From NCBI RefSeq assembly GCF_002407065.1, contig NZ_CP023564.1, positions 3,038,001-3,102,000 of the forward strand: a stretch of DNA of 64,000 bases. The letters are read 5' to 3'. Below, piece by piece: positions 19,299-26,837 of this stretch. The translations under genes were made by a program, and so were the position numbers. The notes beneath the pieces were generated by a model that worked only from the letters and a program-made list of their open reading frames with translations, was not told the DNA's origin and made no database searches. This DNA is from Brachybacterium ginsengisoli. Its GTDB lineage: Bacteria; Actinomycetota; Actinomycetes; Actinomycetales; Dermabacteraceae. The first letter of the stretch is position 1, and each line of letters opens with the position of its first letter.

Positions 19299-19934
19299 TC
19301 AGATCCAGCCGTTGTCCGAGGCGGTCCTCACGGCCTCGGCACGGTTGGTGACGCCGAGCTTGCCGATCACGGCCGAGAGATGGTTGCGCACCGTGCCCTC
19401 GGAGAGGAAGAGGCTCGCGGCGATCCGGGCGGTGGTGCCCCCGGCGGCGGTCGCCTGCAGCACCTCGGTCTCCTTCGCGGTCAGCGGGCTGGGGCCGACG
19501 GCGAGGGACTGGGCGGCGAGCTCCGGATCCACCACGCGCAGTCCCTGGCGGACCCGCCGGATCGCATCGACCAGCTGCTCGACGGGGGTGTCCTTGACCA
19601 TGAAGCCCTGCGCCCCGGCCTCCATGGTGCGGCGCAGATAGCCGGCGCGCCCGAAGGTGGTGAGCACGATGATCCGCGGTGCTCCGTCGGCTCCCTGCAG
19701 CTGCCGGGCCACGGCGATGCCGTCCTCCGGGCCGGGGCCGCCCTCGGCGGTGGTGCCGGCGGGCATCTGCACGTCCAGCAGCAGCACGTCGGGGCGATGC
19801 TCGGCGACGGCCGCGAGCGTGCCCGCCCCGTCGGCCGCCTCCCCCACCACCTCGAGGTCACCCTCCAGCCGCAGCAGCGCCACCAGCCCCTGGCGGAGGA
19901 TGGCCTGGTCGTCGGCGACCACGAGGCGGATCAT
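19299..19934 (-). CDS. NarL/LuxR-type response regulator
   Basis: A 211-residue two-component regulator. The receiver domain has Asp8/Asp9 (VVADDQAIL), the phospho-acceptor Asp54 in VLLLDVQMP, Thr in IIVLTTFG and Lys in GFMVKDTP. The LuxR-type helix-turn-helix (about 150-205) has PLTAKETEVLQATAAG and FLSEGTVRNHLSAVIGKLGV. Unusually, the loop right after DVQMP is longer than usual (AGTTAEGGPGPEDG). Its ATG overlaps the stop of the sensor kinase (ATGA), and the kinase follows the ABC permease by 4 nt, so the regulator probably controls the exporter operon in which it lies. Confidence 0.92.
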   Translation of the reverse strand: MIRLVVADDQAILRQGLVALLRLEGDLEVVGEAADGAGTLAAVAEHRPDVLLLDVQMPAGTTAEGGPGPEDGIAVARQLQGADGAPRIIVLTTFGRAGYLRRTMEAGAQGFMVKDTPVEQLVDAIRRVRQGLRVVDPELAAQSLAVGPSPLTAKETEVLQATAAGGTTARIAASLFLSEGTVRNHLSAVIGKLGVTNRAEAVRTASDNGWI

Positions 19935-21100
19935 CGCGCCTCCTCCCGGCCGACGACGGCATGCAGGCGCGTGCCGGTCTCCGAGGAGCGCACCTCGAGC
20001 CGGCCCCCGGCCAGGGCGAGCCGCGCCTCCAGGCCGCGCAGCCCGCTGCGGCCCGCGCCGTCGGGGATCCCGACGCCGTCGTCCTGGACCGTCACGGACT
20101 CCTCGTCGACGGAGATCGCGGCGGTGGTGGCGCGGGAGTGGCGCACGATGTTGGTGACGCCCTCGCGGATCACGTAGCCGAACAGCTCCGAGAGGTCGTC
20201 GTGCAGGGGCGGCAGGGCGGTGGGGACCTCGGCCTGGATGCCGATGGTGGACAGCACGGTGCGAGCGGAGGCGATCTCGGTCGCGGCGCGCACGTGCTGC
20301 ATGCCCGAGGCGGTCGCGCGCACGTCGGCGAGGGCCTGGCGGACGGTGCTCTCGATGTGCATCAGCTGCTCGCGGGCCGCCTCGGGGTCCCGATCCAGCA
20401 GTCGTCGGGCGAGCTGCGCCGAGATGGTCAGCGAGGTGAGGGAGTGCCCCACCAGGTCGTGCAGGTCGCGGCCGATCCGCTCGCGCTCCGCCGCGACGGC
20501 GAGCACGGCGTTGCGGTGCTGGGCGGCCTCGAGCTGCTCCTGGAGCAGCTGCTGGCGGATGCCGTAGCCGATCCCCCAGGCCATCAGCATGCCCATCGCC
20601 GCGAGCCCGGCGGCGATGTAGATGCCCAGCGCGATCGAGAGCGAGAAGATCGCGAGGCTCATGGCGATCATCGTGGGGACCGCCCAGCGCCAGGGCAGCA
20701 GCAGCACATGCGTCATGGCCTGGAACATCACCATGTACAGCACGTTCTCGCCGAGGATCGGGATCAGCGCCAGCAGCAGGGCGGTGCATCCTGCGAACCA
20801 TGCCAGCCGCACCCGCGGCGGGTACAGGGCGATCCCGCAGCAGTACATGAACGCCGCGCCGTAGACGAGCAGCATCACGGTCACGAGGGCGGCGGCCGGA
20901 GCGCTGCCCTCGCTCCAGGCGTAGTAGATCGGGATCGCGACGAACAGGACGGGCGGGATCGAGAAGGCCAGCCCGCCGGAGGCGCGGGCGGCGCGATGGA
21001 TCGCCCGCGGGGTCAGGGGCCGGGAGGCCGGATCCTGCTCGTCCTCGCCCCGCGCTCGGGCGCCCCATGCCGGTGCCTCGGGAGCAGTCATGGCGCTCAT
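19931..21100 (-). CDS. sensor histidine kinase (HisKA_3, DesK-like)
   Basis: A 389-residue membrane kinase with about six hydrophobic segments between residues 40 and 185 and almost no extracellular domain, so it probably senses within the membrane. The phospho-acceptor His lies in RIGRDLHDLVGHSLTSL near residue 216. The ATPase domain has EGVTNIVRHSRAT (N box) and VQDDGVGIPDGAGRSGLRGL (G1/G2 boxes). Small-loop kinases beside ABC ATPase-permease pairs often respond to antibiotics or membrane disturbance. It is coupled to the response regulator by a 4 nt overlap and follows the permease by 4 nt. Confidence 0.92.
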   Translation of the reverse strand: MSAMTAPEAPAWGARARGEDEQDPASRPLTPRAIHRAARASGGLAFSIPPVLFVAIPIYYAWSEGSAPAAALVTVMLLVYGAAFMYCCGIALYPPRVRLAWFAGCTALLLALIPILGENVLYMVMFQAMTHVLLLPWRWAVPTMIAMSLAIFSLSIALGIYIAAGLAAMGMLMAWGIGYGIRQQLLQEQLEAAQHRNAVLAVAAERERIGRDLHDLVGHSLTSLTISAQLARRLLDRDPEAAREQLMHIESTVRQALADVRATASGMQHVRAATEIASARTVLSTIGIQAEVPTALPPLHDDLSELFGYVIREGVTNIVRHSRATTAAISVDEESVTVQDDGVGIPDGAGRSGLRGLEARLALAGGRLEVRSSETGTRLHAVVGREEAR

Positions 21101-21104
21101 TGTG

Positions 21105-21893
21105 TCAGCGCCGCCGCAGGCCCACGGCCCGTCGCAGGCCGACGGCGCACAGCACGCCGAGCACGAGGGTCCAGGCGGCGATCACCAGCAGCCCGACGGC
21201 CGGCAGCTCCCCGTCCTGCAGCGCCCAGGCGCCCAGGCGCGAGATCCAGTAGGTGGGCATCCACCGGCCGAAGGACTGCATCCACTCCGGAAAGGCCTCC
21301 AGCGGCATCCACAGCCCGCCGAAGATCGCCATCGCCATCATCGTGATGACGCCGCCGGCCATCGCGGCCCCGCCCTTCAGCAGCATCCCCAAGGCGATCC
21401 CGACGAGGATCGTGGGCAGCAGCCCCAGCCACAGCACCACGAGCGTGGCGAGCAGCTCCGCCGGACCCGCCTCGACCCCGGTCGCGACGCCCACCAGGGT
21501 CACCGCGAGCAGGGCGGGGCCGATGACAGCGCTCGCGGCCATCACGGAGCCGGCCAGGAACGAGGCCGGGGACAGCCCCGCCACGATGAGCTGGCGCAGG
21601 AAGCCGTTGCGCTGGTCCTCCTGGATCTGGGTGCCGGCGGTGACGGCGGCGCCGAGGCCGCCGTACGCGGCCATGTTCACCATGATCATGCCGCGCGCCG
21701 CTCCGCCGCCCTCCTGGCCGAACATCATTCCGAAAAGCAGATACATCCCCACCGGCAGGGCGATGGTGAACACGGTGAACATGACGTTCGTGAGCGTCAT
21801 GCCGGTGGTGTGCAGCGCGTAGCGCACGGTGCGGGTCGCGGCCGACGGCGCCGCATCGGTCCGCGGGGCGGGGACGGCGGTCGTGGTGCTCAT
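21105..21893 (-). CDS. ABC-2 type transporter permease
   Basis: A 262-residue permease with six hydrophobic segments, the layout of ABC-2/DrrB-type exporters. QIQEDQRNGFLRQLIVAGL near residue 95 is the cytosolic coupling helix region, and IFGGLWMPLEAFPEWMQSFG near 200 matches the re-entrant segment common in drug and polysaccharide ABC-2 permeases. It pairs with the ATPase next door (4 nt ATGA overlap). The natural substrate is unknown; a hydrophobic drug or lipid is inferred from the family and from the adjoining two-component system. Confidence 0.9.
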   Translation of the reverse strand: MSTTTAVPAPRTDAAPSAATRTVRYALHTTGMTLTNVMFTVFTIALPVGMYLLFGMMFGQEGGGAARGMIMVNMAAYGGLGAAVTAGTQIQEDQRNGFLRQLIVAGLSPASFLAGSVMAASAVIGPALLAVTLVGVATGVEAGPAELLATLVVLWLGLLPTILVGIALGMLLKGGAAMAGGVITMMAMAIFGGLWMPLEAFPEWMQSFGRWMPTYWISRLGAWALQDGELPAVGLLVIAAWTLVLGVLCAVGLRRAVGLRRR

Positions 21894-22819
21894 CGGGTCT
21901 GCTCCTCGATCTGGTGGTCGGTGATCCTCAGGAATGCCTCCTCGAGGCCTGGCGCGGAGACCATCACCTCGTGGACGTGCCCGGCCAGGGGGCCGGTGAA
22001 CAGGGCGGCGAGCGCGGCGTCGGAGTCGGTGCAGGCGGCGCGGACCCGCCCGGGAGCGGTCTCGTCGGCCGCGGCGCGAGAGACGCCGGGCAGGGCGGCG
22101 ACCTGCTCCGGGCTCGCGCCGCGCAGGGTGAGCACCCTTCCGGCGACGACGGCGCTGATCTCGGCGCCGGTGCCGTCGGCGACCACGCGCCCGCCGTCCA
22201 GGACCACCACGCGCCCGGCTTCGCGCTCGGCTTCGTCGAGATGATGGGTGGCGAAGACGATGGTGCGGCCGGTCGCGGCGACCTGGCGCATCTGCTCCCA
22301 GAAGGCGCGCCGCGCGCCGATGTCCATGCCCACCGTCGGCTCGTCCAGCAGCAGCACCCGGGGATCCCCGAGCAGGGCGACCGCGAAGCGGACCCGCTGG
22401 GCCTGACCGCCGGAGAGCGTCCCCATGCGTCGGGGCATGAGCTCGGCGATGTCCGCCTGGGCGACGACCTCCTCCATCGGCATCGGGTGGGCCTGCAGGG
22501 AGCTGAGCATCCGCAGCATGGTGCGGACCCGCTGGTCCGGCAGCAGGGCCCCGGCCTGGAGCATGGTGCCGATGAGCCCGGTGCGGGTGGCGGTGGAGGG
22601 ATCGGTGCCCAGCACGCGCACGGTGCCGCTCTCCGGGGTCGCGAGCCCCACCATCATCTCCATCGCGGTGGACTTCCCGGCGCCGTTGGGGCCCAGCAGG
22701 GCCACGATCTCGCCGGGGCGGATCTCGAGGTCCAGTCCGTCCAGGGCGCGCACCGGGCCGTAGCTCCGGGTGACGCCGCGCAGGGAGAGCGCTGCGGTGT
22801 CGTTCATCGTGGTGGTCAT
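21890..22819 (-). CDS. ABC transporter ATP-binding protein (DrrA-like)
   Basis: A 309-residue ATPase. Walker A is LLGPNGAGKSTAMEMMVG near residue 38-55, the signature is GTLSGGQAQRVRFAVALLG, Walker B is RVLLLDEPTVGMD and the switch His is in IVFATHHLDEAE. The C-terminal 90 residues form the extra domain seen in DrrA-type exporters. It is the first gene of the operon ATPase-permease-kinase-regulator. The ATG at 22819 sits about 100 bp from the divergent amidohydrolase gene. Confidence 0.93.
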   Translation of the reverse strand: MTTTMNDTAALSLRGVTRSYGPVRALDGLDLEIRPGEIVALLGPNGAGKSTAMEMMVGLATPESGTVRVLGTDPSTATRTGLIGTMLQAGALLPDQRVRTMLRMLSSLQAHPMPMEEVVAQADIAELMPRRMGTLSGGQAQRVRFAVALLGDPRVLLLDEPTVGMDIGARRAFWEQMRQVAATGRTIVFATHHLDEAEREAGRVVVLDGGRVVADGTGAEISAVVAGRVLTLRGASPEQVAALPGVSRAAADETAPGRVRAACTDSDAALAALFTGPLAGHVHEVMVSAPGLEEAFLRITDHQIEEQTR

Positions 22820-22911
22820 GGGGCAAGCCTTCCCGGCGCCGCGTCGCCGTCGAAGTCCCGACGGTCACGACCGCACCATGACAGCCGTCATGACTCGGGC
22901 ACGGACCGGGC

Positions 22912-22917
22912 TACCCT
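22912..22917 (+). promoter_or_regulatory. -10 hexamer for leaderless amidohydrolase mRNA
   Basis: TACCCT, 6 nt before GTG 22924. No Shine-Dalgarno site precedes that GTG. Confidence 0.5.
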
Positions 22918-22923
22918 GGATCG

Positions 22924-24441
22924 GTGCTGATCAGACAGGTGCGGCCGCTCGATGCGGCGACGGGCCGGGCGCCGCGGCGACCCGTGGACCTGCGCAGCCG
23001 TGACGGCGTGCTGGTGGAGGTCGCCCCCGACCTCGAGCCCGTCGGCGGCGAGAGCGTGCTGGAGGGCGGGGGCGCCCTCGCGATCCCCGGGCTGTGGGAC
23101 CAGCACATCCACAGCGGCCAGCTGGCCCAGGCCCACTCGCGGCTGGACACCTCGGGGGCGGGCAGCGTGGGGGTGATCCTCGAGCTGGTGCGCGCCGAGC
23201 TCGCCTCCCGGCGCGAGCGGCGCATCGGGGACCAGGCCCTCATCGGCTTCGGGCACCGCCTGGTGGACTTCGCGATCCGCCCCACCGTGCCCGCGCTCGA
23301 CGAGGCCACCGGCACGGTGCCGACGGTGCTGATCGGCGGCGACGCCCACCACGCCTGGATGAACTCCGCCGCCCTGACCGCGCTCGGCCTGCCCGCGCGC
23401 GACGGGATCGTCGCGGAGGACGAGTGGTTCGTGCTCGCCCCGCGGCTGCCCGAGCTGCCCGGCGTCGCCGACGCGCTCGCGACCGGGGCCGCGATGCTGC
23501 AGCGCCAGGCCCTGCAGCGCGGGGTCGTGGGCGTGACGGACATGGAGTGGGGCCGGCCGTGGGAGAGCTGGCCGCACCGCTCTCCGCGGCTGCGGATCCG
23601 CACCGCCGCCTACCCGGAGGAGCTCGCGGCCGTGCCGGGGCCCACCGGCACCGTGCTCGATGCGCGGGGCCTGGTGACGATGGGACCGCTGAAGGTGATC
23701 GTGGACGGCGCGCTGGGCTCCCACTCCGCCTACACCCGCGAGGCGTACACCGACGGTCACGGCTATGCCGGGCGCGGGGTGCTGAGCGTGGGGCCCGAGG
23801 CGCTGCGCGAGGCCCTCGCGCAGGCGAAGGCTCTGGGTCTCACCGCGGCGGTGCACGCGATCGGGGACGCCGCTGCGCAGGTGGCCCTCGGGGCGATCCG
23901 CGCCGTGGGCCTCCCCGCCCGGATCGAGCACGCCCAGATGCTCACCGACGAGGACATCGCCGCCATGGCCGCCCTCGGCGTGGTCGCCTCCGTGCAGCCC
24001 GCGCATCTGCTGGACGACCGGGACGCGACCGAGGCCGTCTGGCCCGGCCACGGCGCCCGCGCGTTCCGGCTGCGGGACCTGCGCGAGCAGGGCGTGCAGC
24101 TCGCCCTCGGCTCCGATGCGCCGGTCGCGCCGCTGGACCCGTGGCTGGCGATGGCCGCCGCGGTGCATCGCAGCGCCGACGACCGCCCCGCCTGGCATCC
24201 CTCCCAGCAGCTCCAGCCGTGCGAGGCCCTCGCCGCCTCGACCGACGGCATCACCGCACTCCAGGTGGGCGGTCCGGCCGATGTGGTGCTGCTCGAGCAC
24301 GCCGACGCCCTCTTCGCCGACGTCCCCAGTGGGGCCGACGGCCTGATGGTCGAGTCCGCGGCGCGGGAGGCCGCCGAGCAGCTGCGGGCGACGGACCCGC
24401 TCGCGACAGTGGTGGCCGGACGGCTCGAGTCGCAGCGCTGA
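22924..24441 (+). CDS. metal-dependent amidohydrolase (YtcJ-like)
   Basis: A 505-residue member of the amidohydrolase superfamily, COG1574/YtcJ branch. The metal site appears as IPGLWDQHIHSGQ near residue 55-67 (D-x-H-x-H). GPLKVIVDGALGSHSAYT near 260 is a hallmark of this branch. HAIGDAAAQVAL and RIEHAQML give further His ligands, and LALGSDAPVAPLDPW near 397 holds the catalytic Asp. Most characterised relatives hydrolyse N-acyl, formyl or cyclic amide bonds, but substrate assignment is not possible here. It diverges from the ABC operon. Confidence 0.85.
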   Translation: MLIRQVRPLDAATGRAPRRPVDLRSRDGVLVEVAPDLEPVGGESVLEGGGALAIPGLWDQHIHSGQLAQAHSRLDTSGAGSVGVILELVRAELASRRERRIGDQALIGFGHRLVDFAIRPTVPALDEATGTVPTVLIGGDAHHAWMNSAALTALGLPARDGIVAEDEWFVLAPRLPELPGVADALATGAAMLQRQALQRGVVGVTDMEWGRPWESWPHRSPRLRIRTAAYPEELAAVPGPTGTVLDARGLVTMGPLKVIVDGALGSHSAYTREAYTDGHGYAGRGVLSVGPEALREALAQAKALGLTAAVHAIGDAAAQVALGAIRAVGLPARIEHAQMLTDEDIAAMAALGVVASVQPAHLLDDRDATEAVWPGHGARAFRLRDLREQGVQLALGSDAPVAPLDPWLAMAAAVHRSADDRPAWHPSQQLQPCEALAASTDGITALQVGGPADVVLLEHADALFADVPSGADGLMVESAAREAAEQLRATDPLATVVAGRLESQR

Positions 24442-24521
24442 GCCTCCCTCGGCGCGTCGAGCGGTGCGGGCGGCGAGCGCCTGCGTAGCGTGTCTCCTCC
24501 ACGACGGGGCGAGGGGCGCGG

Positions 24522-25760
24522 ATGACGACGGGGCTGGACGCCGATTTTCGCAGGCTGTGGTTCGCCCGGGCGATGTCCGACGCCGGCACGGCGCTGGCGA
24601 TGGGCGCCCTGCCGCTGATCGCCGTGCGCACCCTGGACGCCTCCACCCTGCAGGTCTCGATCCTCGCCGCGGCGGCCGGGCTGATCGGCGCGGTGGTCGC
24701 GCTGCCGATGGGGCCGTTCCTCGAGGCACGGCGCAGGCGCCCGGTGATGATCACCGCCGATCTGGTGCGGGCGGCGCTGTTCGCCTCGGTGCCGCTCGCG
24801 GCGCTGCTGGGGATCCTCAGCTTCTGGCAGCTGGTCGCGGTCTCCGCGATCGGGGCGCTGGGCGGGATCGTGTTCGGCGGCGCCTCCGCCGCGCATCTGA
24901 AGAACCTCGTGCCGGTCGAGCACCGCACCGAGGCGCTGGGGAAGCTCGAGTCGACGTTCTGGCTGTTCAACACCCTGGGCCCGGCGCTCGGCGGCGCGAT
25001 CGTGCAGCTGCTGGGCACCACGGTCACCCTGGCCCTGCAGTCCCTGGGCATGATCGCCTCCGCCCTCGGGATCAGCAGGATCCAGCGGCCAGAGCCGGAG
25101 CCGCCTGATCCCGGGACCCGGCACTTCCTCGCCGAGGCCGGGGCGGGGTTCGCGATCGCGGCCTCGCATCCCACGCTGCGCCCGCTGCTGCTGAACGCGA
25201 CCCTGTTCGCCGCCTTCGTGGCCTGGATCGGGCCGCTCGAGCTGGTGCTCCTGCTGCGGGGTCTGGACCTGCCCGCCTGGCAGTTCGGGATCGCGCTGGC
25301 GGCGCCGAGCCTGGGCGGTCTGCTCGGCTCGTGGCTCGCGCCTCGGGTCTCCCGCCGACTCGGCGAGCACCGCACGATGCTGTGGTCCGGTCTGCTGCGG
25401 GGCCTGCCGCTGCTGGTCCTGCCGTTCCTGCCGGGAGGGGTGGCGGGCCTGGTGCTCTACGTGGTGGCGACCTCCGCGCTGCTCGTGGCGGCGGGCGTGT
25501 TCCGCCCGGTGTACTCCGCGGTGCGGATGGAGGCCACGGAGGATCGGTACATGGTGCGGGTGACCACGGCCTTCACCCTCGCCTCTCGCGGCGCCGCGCC
25601 GCTGTTCGCCCTGTTCGCCGGCCTGCTGGCCACCGCGATCGGGGTGCGGGAGGCGCTGCTGGTGGGCGTGGTGGGCCTCATCCTCTCGGGGCTGCTGCTG
25701 CCCCGGAGGCGTCAGGCCGCTCCTGTCGAGCCCGCGCCACATGCAGAGCCTGTGCGATGA
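24522..25760 (+). CDS. MFS transporter (enterobactin-exporter-like MFS_3)
   Basis: A 412-residue, twelve-helix major facilitator. The N-terminus DADFRRLWFARAMSDAGTAL is typical of the MFS_3/EntS-type group, with a GPFLEARRRRPVM loop between helices 2 and 3 and ASRGAAPLFALFAGLLA in the second half. The substrate could be a drug or siderophore. A GAGGGG-like site precedes the ATG; a TAGCGT hexamer lies about 30 nt upstream. The last 83 bp overlap, in antisense, the 3' end of the DoxX-like gene, an unusually long convergent overlap. Confidence 0.85.
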   Translation: MTTGLDADFRRLWFARAMSDAGTALAMGALPLIAVRTLDASTLQVSILAAAAGLIGAVVALPMGPFLEARRRRPVMITADLVRAALFASVPLAALLGILSFWQLVAVSAIGALGGIVFGGASAAHLKNLVPVEHRTEALGKLESTFWLFNTLGPALGGAIVQLLGTTVTLALQSLGMIASALGISRIQRPEPEPPDPGTRHFLAEAGAGFAIAASHPTLRPLLLNATLFAAFVAWIGPLELVLLLRGLDLPAWQFGIALAAPSLGGLLGSWLAPRVSRRLGEHRTMLWSGLLRGLPLLVLPFLPGGVAGLVLYVVATSALLVAAGVFRPVYSAVRMEATEDRYMVRVTTAFTLASRGAAPLFALFAGLLATAIGVREALLVGVVGLILSGLLLPRRRQAAPVEPAPHAEPVR

Positions 25761-26091
25761 GCACCCCCTGGAACGGGAGCCTGCCCCGGGCGATCGCGCG
25801 CCGTCGCCTCGGGGCGTCCCGCCAGTCGTGCGCCATCTGCAGGTTCGCGGGGAACACGGCGAGGAACAGCGCGGCCGCGGCGAGCCCGCCGAGGTGGCGA
25901 GTGCGCGGCACGGCGAGCAGGGCTGCGACCGCCAGCTCCGCCGCCCCGGAGGCATAGGTCCAGGTCCGCGCCGGTCCGGGAAGGGCGGGTGGCACGATCC
26001 GATCGAAGGGCTCAGGACGCACGAGGTGCATCACCCCGGCACCGCCGAGCAGCGCGGTGAGGAAGACCGCGGTGCGCCTGCCGCGGCTCAC
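25678..26091 (-). CDS. DoxX/MauE-like membrane protein
   Basis: A 137-residue protein with four predicted membrane helices: FLTALLGGAGVMHLV, TYASGAAELAVAALL, and two shorter ones after GGLAAAALFLAVFPAN. MHLVRPEPFDRIVPPALP and NLQMAHDW are recurrent in the actinobacterial DoxX-like group. These proteins are linked to redox or sulfur-stress membrane complexes in some species, but function is unassigned here. The GTG start overlaps the VOC stop (GTGA), so it is coupled. The C-terminal ~27 residues are encoded opposite the MFS gene and are low-complexity. Confidence 0.72.
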   Translation of the reverse strand: MSRGRRTAVFLTALLGGAGVMHLVRPEPFDRIVPPALPGPARTWTYASGAAELAVAALLAVPRTRHLGGLAAAALFLAVFPANLQMAHDWRDAPRRRRAIARGRLPFQGVLIAQALHVARARQERPDASGAAAAPRG

Positions 26092-26819
26092 GAGGCCGCT
26101 CCCGGGGCGGGCAGCACGCAGAAGTCGTTGCCGGACGGGTCCTGGAAGACGCGCCAGGGCAGATCGCCCCAGTCGGGATGGAGCTCCTGCCCGCCGCGCG
26201 CGGCGATCCCGGCGGCGACCTCGTCCGGGTCCTCTCCCGGCTCGAGCCGCACGTCGAGGTGGATCGGGTTCTTGGCCCCGGGCCGCTTCGGCTCCGGCTC
26301 CGGGCACAGCTCGAGCAGCGGGCCGCGCCGCGAGGGGTGACGCAGCGTCGTCGGGGCGCCGCCCTCGGCGGGCACCCAGGCGCTCAGCCACGCCCAGAAC
26401 TCCACATCGCGCTGCGGGTCCGCGGAGTCCATCGGCAGCGCTGCGATCGGGCCGGTGTCCCGGTAGGCCTCCCGCTCCTCCATCACGCAGAACGCCCCGC
26501 CCTCGACGTCGCCGAGCACGGTCCACGGCACCTCGCCCTGGCCGATGTCGAGGTCGCTCGCGCCGAGCGAGCGCAGACGCTCGGCGATCGCCTCCTGATC
26601 CTCCCCACCGCGGAGGTCGAGGTGGAGTCGCTGTGGGGCCCGGTTCACCTCCGGCACCCGCGCGAAGCACAGGTCCAGGTACGCCTCCCCCGTGATCTGC
26701 AGACGGGTCTCGACGATGTCCGGCTCCGCCGTGAGCGTCGTGGTACCGAGGGCCGCCTCCCAGAAGCGGCCCGCGCGCAGAGGATCGAGGGCGTCGATGC
26801 CGAGGTTCTCGAGGAACAT
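26088..26819 (-). CDS. VOC family protein with two glyoxalase-like domains
   Basis: A 243-residue protein with two vicinal-oxygen-chelate half-domains. The first (about 1-118) starts LENLGIDALDPLRAGRFWEAALG and ends in GGAFCVME. The second (about 125-240) starts LPMDSADPQRDVEFWAWLS and ends DPSGNDFCVLP. This duplicated form is common in actinobacteria, often annotated as glyoxalase/bleomycin-resistance-like. Metal ligands and substrate cannot be fixed from sequence. A CACACT hexamer lies 6 nt before the ATG, so it may be leaderless and independent of the GxGYxYP gene 18 nt upstream. Confidence 0.85.
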   Translation of the reverse strand: MFLENLGIDALDPLRAGRFWEAALGTTTLTAEPDIVETRLQITGEAYLDLCFARVPEVNRAPQRLHLDLRGGEDQEAIAERLRSLGASDLDIGQGEVPWTVLGDVEGGAFCVMEEREAYRDTGPIAALPMDSADPQRDVEFWAWLSAWVPAEGGAPTTLRHPSRRGPLLELCPEPEPKRPGAKNPIHLDVRLEPGEDPDEVAAGIAARGGQELHPDWGDLPWRVFQDPSGNDFCVLPAPGAAS

Positions 26820-26837
26820 GGGGACAGTGTGCGCCTC

